Origin: Trachythela sp. YZ-2020
Taxonomy: Eukaryota > Cnidaria > Anthozoa > Malacalcyonacea > Clavulariidae
Reading direction: 5' to 3'
Length of the DNA: 64,000 nt
NCBI GenBank assembly: GCA_016169945.1
Contig: JADLSH010000395.1
Coordinates: forward strand, 2,086,501 to 2,150,500
Shown here: piece by piece, positions 33,943 to 45,603 of the stretch
How positions within the stretch are numbered: position 1 is the stretch's first letter
Layout of the letters: each line of letters begins with the position of its first letter
Program-made: the position numbers and the translations under genes
The notes under the pieces: generated by a model
Seen by the model: the letters and a program-made list of their open reading frames with translations, nothing else
What the model was told of the DNA's origin: nothing
Databases searched by the model: none

Positions 33943-35000
33943 GGGGGAGGGGCAGGCAAGGGGCGGGGATTTGACAGATTGTGACATCCCGGGGGCGAGG
34001 CATTTGAAATCTCAAGATTGCCCCGGGGTGCGGTTTTTGTAGCTTTACCCCCCGGGAATTTTGACTCGTTTTCTCATACCCAGGCTTTTGAAATAAAATC
34101 CGAACTTTGTTTGAGTTAATTTCGGATTATGTTCATTATATTATGCATATCTATTGTCTTTCACAGTTTAACTTACTAATGTTTTGTGTTTGTATTTTGT
34201 TATTCTTGCTGTTGTTGTTGTCATTTTGTTTTGTGTTTCTCTTTGTTTTTCTTTCTTTGTTTAATTAGATAATATTTACGTTATTTTTATATAGCAGTAA
34301 ATCTATTCTACATTTTAATATATACATAATTAACAATTAGATTATGAGCTCAAGATTTCTATGAGGTGATAGTTGATGAGGGCGAAGCCCGAATGAACTA
34401 TCATCTCGTAGAAATCGAGTGCGAATAATCTAATTGTTTTAGTAGAAACCAGCAAGAAAACAGTATTTCAAAACGTTTTTCATAATTTATTGAAATAAAT
34501 TCGTTAAAAATTGCGCCGAGGAGATGGCTGTTTCACTACTCGCTATCTATCGACAATTAGATAGCGAGTAGCGTACCCAATCAAATTACAGCATTTGCAA
34601 TAGTATACTAGTATGATTCTACTAATTACATATGTTAATTAGTTAAATCCTCCTAGTATAGTTTAATACTGTTTTAGGAGTAATTCATTAAAGCATTAAA
34701 GCATTAAAGCAGTTAGTAGATTAAAATTCAATTTACAGTACAATTTCGATTTAATGGTACTTGGTAGTAGCCAGGCAACCATTGAACAAAAATCGCCTCA
34801 TTTATAAAACAGACAACATGTGCACACCATTTTAATCTGACTTTATCCAAGTCATTCCCAATCAAAATAATTTTTAAATACATACCTATGTTCTAGGATT
34901 ATAGCCGGGATTTTGACAGCTGTGTTACTCCGTGGGGTAGGGATAACATATGTTTTTTAAAAATGTCAAAATCCCCGCCCCTTGCCAGGCCCCTCCCCCC
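33943..35000. mobile_element. G-rich-ended TIR element
   Basis: The left end GGGGGAGGGGCAGGCAAGGG and the right end GCCAGGCCCCTCCCCCC are inverse, extending inward through GGCGGGGATTT. About 1.06 kb, no coding capacity. It carries a smaller hairpin (34332-34438). Target duplication not identified. Confidence 0.65.
34332..34438. repeat. 107-bp hairpin
   Basis: AACAATTAGATTATGAGCTC at the left is matched in inverse at the right (TAATCTAATTGTT), with a central GGGCGAAGCCC loop stem. Compact perfect-stem MITE-like sequence nested in the TIR element. Confidence 0.7.
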
Positions 35001-35237
35001 GCGGGATTAACCTTGATAGGTGCATACATTTTCAAGAAATTACCGCCCTGTTGTGAGCCTACGAACTAACAACTTTTTAGCCAGCCGTAGACATCAATCG
35101 AATGGATACGTTATGTTTCGTTTTTGTTTCGTTATGTTACGTAATATGTAACATCGTGGCTCGTGCTCCTGAAATTGTTTAATTTTACATTTTTCACCAG
35201 TTATATTATGGAGAGAGTTCAACGGAAATATTTATAA
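35001..35237 (+). promoter_or_regulatory. ADAR copy 2 upstream leader
   Basis: From 35146 the sequence matches the distal leader of copy 1 (ATGTAACATCGTG, TTTTTCACCAGTTATATT), but it runs directly into the start codon after ATATTTATAA, without the about 280 bp seen before copy 1. The promoter itself cannot be placed. Confidence 0.45.
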
Positions 35238-38200
35238 ATGGATAACAATCTCGAGAATCTCACAGAAAAACGTAAGATTGACGAGGCTACAGAAGATGAT
35301 GCCCGTATTGTTAAAATGGAAGTTGGCCATGTGCACGAGTCCAACACGCCAGGACCGAAAAGACAAAAAATTAAAAAGCAGAAAAAAGATGTGGACAGAA
35401 GTCCCTTGATGTTGTTCAACGAAACATTTCCATCAATAAAGTTCAATATGGAAAGCTCCAGTGGTCCAGAATTCGTAATGTCCGTTTTACTAGAAGGTGT
35501 GAAGTATGATAGTCGGGCAGGAAGCAAGAAAGAAGCCAAGCAGATGGCAGCAGAGAATGTACTACGAAGCAAGGGTTTATGGCCTGTGCAACAGGGTATG
35601 GCACACGTAGGGTCCGAGAGCATAGATGGAGTAATTCTGTCACCGCCTGCTGAAGTGAAGAAACTAACCCGTGATGAGATTATAGTTGAAGCTATCACAG
35701 AAGGAAAGAATGCAGTGTCCGTTACACGTGAGTATCATCCTGATGCAAAGTTTACAATCATCGGTGAGGCTGGCAGAGCTCATAGTAAAGTCTTTACTAG
35801 CGAGCTGGACCTAAACGGTAAAACATACCAGGGAACTGGCGGTAGCAAGAAAACTGCAAATGTGTCTGCTGCAGCCAGAGCTTTGTTTGAGCTATATGGC
35901 GTCATTCATCGCACAAATAATGAAGATGTTTCTGAACCAACTGATCTGGAGTTCCTTGTACCACAACCACTGGCAGATAAAATTGGTGAAATGGTTCTCC
36001 AAAAGTTTGCCCAGTTGTATGAGTCAAGCGATGCACCAAGCCTAAAGCGTAAAGTCTTGGCTGGAATCGTGAAAACAGTTCAGAAAGGAGAAGAAGTTGT
36101 TGAAATGGATGTGATCAGTCTTGGTACTGGAACCAAGTGTATTTCTGGTGGGAACATCAGCAACACAGGACATGCACTGAACGACTCTCATGGTGAGGTC
36201 ATTGCTAGACGTGGATTGTGTCATTATCTGTATGGGCAACTTGATTTGGCATTGAAGGGAAAGGTAAAGATATCTTGCTTTACAAAGAAGAAAAGTGGTC
36301 TGTATGCTCTGAAGGAAGGTGTTGCATTTCATCTTTACATCAGCACTTCACCATGTGGGGATGGTAGAATATTTTCACCAAAAGAAAAGGCAGTTGACAA
36401 GCCAGGTGATCGACACCCTCAGAGGAAGACAAGGGGGTTACTTCGAACCAAAATTGAAAATGGTGAAGGTAAGTACATCAAGTAGAAAAATGACATTTTG
36501 GCTTGATAGAAACTACAGAATTTACGTATTACCTACTCCTTCAAGGGTTTTGAAAATATTGTTTCATATTAACTCGACACAATATTACGCATGTGTACAT
36601 ACAATATTCAACAATAAATTAACCTGAACCTTGCCTGCATCTAACCACCACCCTAACCTGCCCACATCCTAACTTTCGATTGGGTAATTTAGATCCACTC
36701 TGCTACCGAGGGATTGCTTGAAAACTAACAAAATTTATGTGGTATCATTTTACCATGTTCAAAGAGCAAGGAAAATATTGTGTCAGACAAATAGCATTTA
36801 CACATTGGGGTCCAGTGTCTGACATAAATATTTTATATAAAATCACCCCATTCACCATGGCCAGGGGTGGAAATTTACGCTATTCCGCTATACCATATAT
36901 AGTAAAATTCCTGATGGAATAGTAAACTTTATGATCTCGGTATTCCATTTGTATAGTAGAAAAACATGTGGTTGGTATCAATTTATAGTATCAGTGTGCT
37001 ATACTGTTAGTTAAAGTTTTCTTGATTTTGTAGTTGAGTTTTTGTTCGCTTGTGTATTCTTTTTCCGTGTTCATTTAACTATACAATTGTACAAAAAGGG
37101 CACAAACATTCATACCGGCATGGAAACAGAAATGTAAGTGACTGGGTAACCTACATGAAATAGTGAGCTAGATCTTTTTATTAGAATTTGTTCACAGCAG
37201 AGCAATGCATTTGATTGATCCTTGGTGTATAATAAAACACTGATCAGATTCAGACAATAACAGAAGTGCTTCCTATATTTGTTTGTTGATCTTCAGTTCA
37301 GGGCGTCTTGAGGATGATGTCCCAAATGTCAGAAACATTAACTTCTGAACAGGCTCTGAGTAACATAAAGTAAGGAATAGCAAATTTTCAGATGGAACAG
37401 TAAATTTTGAAATTTACTATTCTGGTTGTATAGTAGAAGTAGAACATACGTTAATTACGACCCCTGACCATGGCACTAGTGCACTACTCAATGTCAATAC
37501 TTTCTTTGTGAATAATGACTCCTTTCTATTATGGACAATTTTCTATATTATGTCCTGACAAGATTCTCTACTATAAAAACTACCATAATATGGACTGTCA
37601 CCAATATCATTATGGACAACAGACACTAAATCTTGGCCCCATAGAGCAAATACGTGCAAACTTAGCCTTTTTTTACAGACACTCTGGTTATCCTGATATT
37701 GTGGTATATACAATTTCTTCCGCAGTTACATAAAATCATTGCTTTATTCACATATCTTCAAAGGGAGATTTGAAAATTTAAATAGAATACCAAAACATTT
37801 GACAAAAAGGTCTTAAAAACTGAGATTTACAACAACAAAAAGGGTGGTTATATGTTGGTAACCTAACTTTGCACCCCCAGTGTTGTGCTTAATACACATT
37901 TCCACTTAGTTTTAGACAATGACCCTCCCAACCATCCAACGTCTTCATGACTTATTAATTATTCTGTTTTACTGGTAATTTTTAGTAAAAGCATATGTGG
38001 TCATTTCTGGTTGCAATGATACTACCATTTGCATTGAAGTGTTACACTGCACCACTAACTAAAATAAGCTGTTTCCAAGTTATGCAACAAGGTTATCATT
38101 GGACTTCACATTCAGATGTCAAAACATGCAAAATTATGCTCGCTTGTTTTGACATGTGAAACGTCTAGTTGCCCAATAATAACTTTGTTGCAAAACTTGG

Positions 38201-39235
38201 AAACAACTTATATTTGCAGGGCAGTGTAACGCTTGAATGCAAATGGTACAGTGGTACAAAAAAGGTATCATTGGAAAGCTAAGGACCTTTCTAGATACAT
38301 TTCAAGTAAGTTGTTAAACCAATTAGCTTGGCGTAATATGTTGTTGATGTTGGATTACCTTTCTATACACATAAGGCATGTTGTTAAGGCATTGGGATTT
38401 CAATGATAAACTATCTAATATAATCCGACCAAGTTCCTTGACAACATAGGGACAACTTGACAAGATTTGTAAATGGCCAAAACCTTGACAACATGCCTGA
38501 CACTGTATATATGTATATATATGGTCATGCTAAAACTTGTACAAAGTTCACTGTTATGATAAATTTATTGGCGTTCCAAACTCGACTGGGCTTGCGTAAA
38601 TGACGTCTTCTATTTTATCAGGTACATTACCAGTTCGCGTTGGAGGTGTTGTGCAGACATGGGATGGAGTACTACAGGGTGAACGACTTCTCACCATGTC
38701 TTGCAGTGACAAAATCTCCAAATGGAATGTTGTTGGTCTTCAAGGTGCTTTGCTTAGCCACTTCATTGAGCCTATCTACCTCACTTCAGTGGTTCTTGGT
38801 AGTTTGTACAACTTCCACCACCTCACTCGTGCATTGTATAAGCGTTTGGGAGTTCTCACCAATCTTCCCGACCTATACCGTCATAATTACCACCTGGTCA
38901 ACGGTATTTCCCTTCCCGAACCGCGTGCTATAGGAAAAAGCCCTACTTCTAGTTTAAATTGGTCTTGGGGAAATGACGCGTTGGAGTGTGTTAACGCAAG
39001 TAGTGGTAAGCTGGAGAACGGGGAAGCTTCGCGACTTTGCAAAGATTGGTTCTTTCGGAAATTTCTGGCCATTTGGAAGAAGATGAAACGTAGTGTAGCA
39101 GAACCAGCCAATTACCATGAAGCGAAACAAAGTGCTGAAAACTACAGGCGTTCTTTCCTCACTCTCAAGAATGAATATGAGGCCAAGGAGTTAGGAAAGT
39201 GGGTGGAAAAACCGGTTGAGCAAGACGACTTTTAA
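35238..39235 (+). CDS. ADAR: ADAR2-like double-stranded RNA adenosine deaminase, copy 2
   Basis: Exons 35238-36468 and 38622-39235 join in phase 1, as in copy 1, and give 614 residues. Same layout: basic N-terminus, two dsRBDs, adenosine-to-inosine deaminase. Key residues: H318 and E320 (again HGE), C373, C438, and the base-flipping glutamate in GEGTLPVR. It differs from copy 1 by a 4-residue deletion in dsRBD1 (the SHQP of copy 1), GS for KN just before the KKEAKQ helix, and a scatter of single substitutions, mostly outside the active site. The frame is intact throughout, so selection has probably kept it (inference). It has a different leader from copy 1, which would allow different expression. 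Confidence 0.93.
36855..37473. mobile_element. TIR element in ADAR intron, copy 2
   Basis: Orthologous in position to 12199-12829: CCATGGCCAGGGGTGGAAAT at the left, CGACCCCTGACCATGG at the right. It therefore predates the duplication. Confidence 0.65.
38024..38247. mobile_element. hairpin MITE in ADAR intron, copy 2
   Basis: Same element and position as 13568-13787; ACCATTTGCATTGAAG against its inverse CTTGAATGCAAATGGT. Confidence 0.7.
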
Positions 39236-39491
39236 CTTTACTATTTGGATATATACGATTGATATTTTAGCAGTTTTAACACCTGCTATATATTCGCATG
39301 AGTTTTGTAGTGACAGCTTCCGTAGAATTTACTTTGCACATTTATTACCTAAGTTTTATAAGATTTAAAGAGCTTACTGAACTCCAAGAATACATATTTG
39401 AAAATATTTGAAACTATTTTTAGAGCCATGACAGTAATGTAGCAAGAATTACACTTTTTTGATTGCACTTTTTATTTCCGTGTATTTTTAA

Positions 39492-39736
39492 GGTCTGATT
39501 CCACGAGTGTTTTTTCTCAGCGAAATACGAAAAATTACGAAATGAATTGACGCATGCGCAGAAAACATAAATCAGGCTTCGCGAGAAAAAATTTCGCTTC
39601 GCCAGTGAGTAGAAGTTAGTTCTACTCACTGCGAAAGCGAAAAAAGTGGGAAAATTGAATAGAATCACTGATGTGCAGCCATCCGTATTCTGCAGACACA
39701 ATTTCTCGCGAATAATTTCGCCGTGGAATCAGGCCT
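39492..39736. mobile_element. TTAA-flanked MITE in copy 2 flank
   Basis: 245 bp with ends GGTCTGATTCCACG and CGTGGAATCAGGCC, flanked by TTAA on both sides (39488-39491 and 39737-39740). The copy 1 flank at about 15041 has no insertion. The TTAA target fits piggyBac/Kolobok-type elements. The next about 120 bp (to about 39861) are also extra relative to copy 1 and begin with a similar TTTTCCACTTGCGA word. Confidence 0.75.
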
Positions 39737-39996
39737 TTAAGCCGGTTTTCCACTTGCGATTTTTTTCGCGCGAAGCGAATTTTTCATTTGTCCTTGGTCT
39801 CTCAACTGGAACCATGTGGAACTAATTGGATAAAGACAAAAGAAAAATTCGCTTCCTTTAGGTACCTGTAATATACCTTCGTATATTTTGCCAGTATACC
39901 ACTCAAAGTATATGCAGACGGTGTTATTTAATGACCTCGCAGTTTTGACCAAAATCCGTTGCCTGCTGATAACTTCATGAAATGAAGTAGTAAAAA

Positions 39997-40101
39997 AACT
40001 CCGAATAGAAGTTCTATCTTGAAACTCAATATTTAAGAAGACAATTAAACAATATTCTTCTCAAATATTGAGTTTGAAGATGGAGCTTCTATTCGGAGTT
40101 T
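39997..40101. repeat. hairpin repeat 3' of ADAR copy 2
   Basis: Counterpart of 15174-15279: AAACTCCGAATAGAAG and its inverse. Confidence 0.65.
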
Positions 40102-41323
40102 GTTTCTTACTATATTTCGCAGTTTTTTCGCGAGACACGTAAAATTGCCTTGTGTATATAACCTGTCCCGCAATCGTCGGGTTTCGCTACGTCTTTATTG
40201 AATGCATGCAGAAAGTATAATGAGGGAATCCGGTTCTATATTGTGCAACGATTTCTGCTGCGAAACACGATCATTGTAGGGTATGTTACCCCTTCGAAAA
40301 AAATGCGTCCGGTTTTTTAAAAACACGTACGCATGGGACGCAAAATTCCAATAGATTGTGTATGGCAGTCCCAGTTCCCAGGCAAATTTTGGCTCAAATC
40401 CCAGTTTCCAGCCCAATTTTGCCCCAAATCCCAGTTACGAAATCTGAAATCCCATTCCCAGTAAAACTATATGGAAACTGATAATGAACTGAAACTACTG
40501 ATTATGCCATTTGGATAGAGGTACCGCCACCTACACTGAAGAAAATGATGACGATTTTCAGGGCTAAGAGGCCAAGTGCTAAGATCCTGTCTCATTGTTA
40601 TTATATGTTTTCGAGATTTCATTCGCATGGGAACCAGCCCAGTTGGCCAGGCTGCCTCCGTTGACCGAAGGCGAAGCAAGATTTTGGCTTCCCGGGCTCA
40701 TATAAATGCATTAAACTGGTCAGCGCGGCAAACCGGGCTGGAAATCATGTTACAGCGCATGCTTTATTCCCTCCTAGAAACAATCTAAAAAGTCTACAGG
40801 TGAGGAATTAAAATTAACGAAACTAAAGCAGTAACCGATGATAAAGAAGTATTTTGCGAAACAAACACACATTTCGCGTTCCACCAAAATCGCGCGGGAA
40901 TTTCTTGCTAGTGGTTGCCGAGCTAGCCCGCCCCACGTTTAACTGGGTGAGCCCACATAAAAATTTGGGATGTATCGCTAGTTATAAGAGGGAAGAGGTA
41001 GTGCAATTTTTGTGCAAATATCAGTACTTATTTCACATAAAACATGCTGGTGAATACTATGCAACACTACAACAGTTAGCCTATGCACAGCCGACAAATA
41101 AGTTGTATTTTTTCGGGGGGATGTAAAAATCAATTTTATATAAGGGGTGCAACAACCATTAATGATGTCTTTGTGCCAGGTCGAGTCCCCTGTACTGATT
41201 AAAAACCGGTCCCTGGCTATTTGAATATAGAACGAAGCGCTTGTAACTTTTAGAATATATTTTACCCGCAATACCGGATGAATTATACAATATGAGTCTG
41301 CGGTCACTGTGGCAAGAAATGAG
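40102..41323 (+). repeat. duplicated flank segment, copy 2
   Basis: About 1.2 kb with no gene. 40102-40290 matches 15280-15470; about 40370-40565 matches 16100-16295; 40588-41206 matches 20894-21478. It is the LINE-free version of the flank. 41207-41323 is unique. Confidence 0.65.
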
Positions 41324-41911
41324 TGAATTTTGACGATGAGCCAGCTGGCTCCAGGTTCGCAGCTCCAGTTTCGCGAACCTGGAGCCAGCTCCAGATTGGC
41401 TCGAAACTGGAGCTGGGACGACAAGTTTGTAAACAAAGCGTTTTGGCCGCTTAACCAGTAATGTAAATGAATTTTTTTTGAAAGACCATTTTTACCTGTC
41501 ATATTTTCTAGTACGTGACCGAAAATGAGAACTTTATTCCGTTTCGTTTGTCCACAGTAGCTTGTGAAAGTTGACTATTTTTTCTGACGAAGGGGCTGGT
41601 CAGCGGCCCGATTGATCGTATAGCTTTTAAAACCTTATTTTTACCTTTATAATGGCAAACTGTAAAATTTGATTCATGACCGTTCTAGAAAGTATTCAAA
41701 TATAATGTCAAGCAATAAGCGTACTTCTACATCGCGAAACCGCGATAAATAACTCTGGCAAAGTCGAGCCATCTATTTCACGCGCGGCACGCTTGTATTA
41801 ATTTCACACTTCCGTGAACACACAACTTTGTTATCGGTAAATTTGCGTTTTGGAGAAATAACCTATTGAACGTTTAATGATATAAGATTATTTATTGCAC
41901 TTTTTTAAAGA

Positions 41912-42157
41912 CTAAACGATCGAAACATCGTCCATATCTGCAACACACAACGCAAACAAGATCGCGAAAAATGGTGTTAAATGCGGCTCAGATTGCCGAA
42001 CGTCAAATACGTCTAGCATAGTACAAATTGTTTCGCAAAATTTCCTCTTAAACTCGCCTTTCTGCGATTTTTCAAAAGATGACCCTTCTAGATTAATTGT
42101 CATTCTACCATATCCTATAGTATTTAAAATTTTAGGATGTATATCCAGCATGAACAA
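41912..42157 (-). CDS. 81-codon ORF in left arm
   Basis: An open frame with TTG as first codon and an ATG two codons in. Identical in protein sequence to the ORF in the right arm. No known domain. Real coding is uncertain: it may simply be open by chance and preserved by arm homogenisation. Confidence 0.25.
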   Translation of the reverse strand: MFMLDIHPKILNTIGYGRMTINLEGSSFEKSQKGEFKRKFCETICTMLDVFDVRQSEPHLTPFFAILFALCVADMDDVSIV

Positions 42158-43724
42158 CTCACGAGAACACTGGCATTCGTGACCGACATGAGAAATCCAC
42201 TTTCAATAGATGTAATATATTAACGTAATTGACAACCAAACTAATCAGTCCATGTGCTTTGGCACGTGATGTCATTTGATAATCTCAGGGGAAAATCCAG
42301 TGGAAAAACCCGTCCGTGCACTGTAAAATTATTGCGCATGTGTTTATCCAGACCTGTTTTCTTGTTTCCCCAAGCAACGTATGAAACAGGTGCTGGAAAG
42401 GAGTTCATTTGTTTCTTAGTCTGTGTTTGATAATTAAAAGGTTTTTATCATCAAGGGATTTATTTTGTAACAAAGATTATAGTAAATATTGTTTATTGGC
42501 TATTGCTGATTGTTCGGAATTAACTTTTGAAATCTTACGAGAATGCGTCCGCCGAGATTAATTAGGGTATGCTTACTGCTACTAGGGACACCCTAACTCC
42601 TACATTCCTATATGGGACAGGCAAAATGACAGTTTTGGGGAATAGAGTCAGCCATAGAAAAAGATACTAGATAGATCAGGGATACTAAATGTCAAAAGTT
42701 TCCGGGAGCGTGCTAACCCCCAAGCTATTCAAGACCTATAGAATGACAACGCAGACCACACAGTTAGGTTCAAATTCGTAACTGCTGCTCAAATAGATCT
42801 GGCACATCTTGAGCAAGATATTACAACATAGTTACAGCTTGTTCTATCTGTTGCTAGGTATAACTTGAAAATATATTTACAGTAGTAAAAGTCAGCTGGC
42901 AATGATCACAAAACGTTTTGCTCACAAAAACGAGATTTTAAGGTTCCATGTACTTTGGATTTTTAGGAGAGGTTGGGAGGGGGGTCTTATGAAAAAAATA
43001 ACATTATTTAGGGGTGGGGAAAAGTTTATCATGGGGATGGACCATGCCAAAGATTTAAGAGAGCTCACTAAATTCCAACCCCCCTCCCAGATAAGAAATG
43101 AACCCCTTAATAGCCTTGGTTATATAGTAGAGTTACCTCGTGAGCACTCTGTTTACGCAATAGGATGTCCTTTGTTATAGGTTTGCGTAGGCCTGCAGAA
43201 ACCACTAATGAAACACAAGTCGCACGAAGTGAAAATGGTCTGATAAAATAATCTTGGCTTTTTTTTATTATGCTTACCACTCTGAGGTGGACGGAAAGCC
43301 TTAACAGGTTTTACAACCCAATTGAGAAAGGTTCCGAGGGTTAGTTAGTTAAGGTTAGTGCCTTGGGGTTAGTTTTTAGTGATGGAGGAAAACCGGAGTA
43401 CCCGAAGAAAAACCCTCGAAGCACAGGAGAGAACCAACCAATCTCAACTTACACGAGTTAATCAAGCACACTGACATTTGAGTTCATTTCGATTCAGCTA
43501 AGACGGCTATATGATCTATTTCAGCATACATGTATGCAACTTGTTCCTAAAGTTGTACTAAAATCAACTTGTTTACTTGATACGGTTTTCCCCTGAGATT
43601 ATCAAATGACATCACGTGCCAAAGCACATGGACTGATTGTTTTGGTTGTCAATTACGTTAATATATTTACATCTCTTGAAAGTGGATTTCTCATGTCGGT
43701 CACGAATGCCAGTGTTCTCGTGAG

Positions 43725-43970
43725 TTGTTCATGCTGGATATACATCCTAAAATTTTAAATACTATAGGATATGGTAGAATGACAATTAATCTAGAAGGGT
43801 CATCTTTTGAAAAATCGCAGAAAGGCGAGTTTAAGAGGAAATTTTGCGAAACAATTTGTACTATGCTAGACGTATTTGACGTTCGGCAATCTGAGCCGCA
43901 TTTAACACCATTTTTCGCGATCTTGTTTGCGTTGTGTGTTGCAGATATGGACGATGTTTCGATCGTTTAG
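43725..43970 (+). CDS. 81-codon ORF in right arm
   Basis: Residue-for-residue equal to the minus-strand ORF at 41912-42157 (contains NTIGYGRMTINLEGSS). Unknown product; low confidence that it is translated. Confidence 0.25.
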   Translation: MFMLDIHPKILNTIGYGRMTINLEGSSFEKSQKGEFKRKFCETICTMLDVFDVRQSEPHLTPFFAILFALCVADMDDVSIV

Positions 43971-44564
43971 TCTTTAAAAAAGTGCAATAAATAATCTTAT
44001 ATCATTAAACGTTCAATAGGTTATTTCTCCAAAACGCAAATTTACCGATAACAAAGTTGTGTGTTCACGGAAGTGTGAAATTAATACAAGCGTGCCGCGC
44101 GTGAAATAGATGGCTCGACTTTGCCAGAGTTATTTATCGCGGTTTCGCGATGTAGAAGTACGCTTATAGCTTGACATTATATTTGAATACTTTCTCTAGA
44201 ACGGTCATCAATCAAATTTTACAGTTTGCCATTATAAAGGTAAAAAATTAAGTTTTTACTGAAGCTATACGATCAATCGGGCCGCTGACCAGCCCCTTCG
44301 TCAGAAAAAATAGTCAACTTTCACAAGCTACTGTGGACAAACGAAACGTAATAAAGTTCTCATTTTCGGTCACGTACTAGAAAATATGACAGGTAAAAAT
44401 GGTCTTTCAAAAAAAATTCATTTACATTACTGGTTAAGCGGCCAAAACGCTTTGTTTACAAACTTGTCGTCCCAGCTCCAGTTTCGAGCCAATCTGGAGC
44501 TGGCTCCAGGTTCGCGAAACTGGAGCTGCGAACCTGGAGCCAGCTGGCTCATCGTTGAATTTTG

Positions 44565-45603
44565 ATAACAATCTGGAAGAAAAATGTTACAATATTTAGA
44601 AATTTTTGGAAGAAAATTTTGTGAGAAAGGAAATTTCGAAATGAATATGTTGGGAGTGTAAAATCTCATATCTTGTCAACAAGATGTGTTCGCAACAGGT
44701 TGTAGCTCTGAGGTTGTAGCAAGCTTGTTAACAAGTTGTAACAATGTTGTCATTTCATGAAGTTGAATTGCAGGACGATAACAAGTTGTTAAAACAAGTT
44801 GTAACAAGTCTGTTGAGTCAAAAATCTTGTAGCAAGTTGCCAACAAGCCGTTGACAACTTGTCAACAAGCTGGGAACAAGTAGTGCGAACACATCCTGAT
44901 AACAAGTTGTTGAAACAGCGCATTGGTGCGTTTTTACTTGTGTAGGGTCGAAGATCACTTAAGGATAGAAATCCCATTCTCATTTCCAAAATTGTTTGTC
45001 CCATTTCCAGTGGTGAAGTCCAGTACAGTGAATCCCATTTTCCCAATCGAAAATAGGCAAATCCATGTTTCCATTTTACCCCTTCAGGACTCTCTTAACA
45101 TTTTTGCTACTTGGCCTCTCCACTGGGCCTCACTATTATTTTTACTTGCTGAAAATCTTTTAACGAGTTTGAGTTCGTGATGTTCTATTAATTTTCATAA
45201 TTACTATTTCGGAGGTGGGTGCCTTGCATGGCCATGGGACCTTTTATAAGAGTCCCATTCGTACCTTACGTTTTTGGATCAACATTTGATAGCTAGGTTA
45301 TCTTACTTAATGTGATATTTGTTCTGTTAAATTCTTTGTATGTTCAAAATTGTGTATATATATATATATACAAATAGATCCGAATAAAATTTGTTAAATT
45401 AAAAATTAAATTAAATCACTGGTTCTTTCTTTCGTCGTCCAGTTAAATTTTGAGGTCATCATTCATCAACGGCTTGTTAACGTTTCCTTGGCAACAAGAA
45501 TCGCGCGAAGAAAGAAATGGCGGGCCGTAGTTTACAGTTTTGAATGATTATAGACCTTTATTGTGGAGATTTAATAATTTATTTCTGAGTTAGGTAATGT
45601 AGA
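44565..45603. other. intergenic; ACAAGTTGT-rich repeat and presumed DNAI3 promoter
   Basis: 44680-44915 is densely sown with ACAAGTTGT/ACAACTTGT words in both orientations, a dispersed low-complexity repeat. 44950-45080 has CCCATTTCC-type repeats related to 16100-16200 and 40370-40470. A TA microsatellite is at 45355-45370. The DNAI3 promoter should lie at about 45400-45603 but no element can be named. Confidence 0.45.

Larger units (their letters stand above)
36469..38621 (+). other. ADAR copy 2 intron
   Basis: 2.15 kb, colinear with the copy 1 intron. It holds the TIR element at 36855-37473 and the hairpin at 38024-38247 and lacks about 220 bp near 37880. No other gene. Confidence 0.8.
41333..44555. 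mobile_element. long-TIR Mutator-like element, non-autonomous
   Basis: 3,223 bp, flanked by a perfect 9-bp duplication TGAATTTTG (41324-41332 and 44556-44564). Arms of about 965 bp (41333 to about 42300 and about 43585-44555) are nearly identical inverse copies, starting ACGATGAGCCAGCTGGCTCC. The ends hold further small inverted words on CTGGAGC. The 1.28-kb middle encodes nothing recognisable. Long TIRs and a 9-bp duplication are the hallmarks of Mutator-like elements. Each arm contains the same 81-codon open frame (41912-42157 minus, 43725-43970 plus). Confidence 0.85.

Noticed and set aside
42902..43180. 92-codon frame in the middle of the long-TIR element
   Set aside because: No domain, no splice support, atypical composition; most likely chance.
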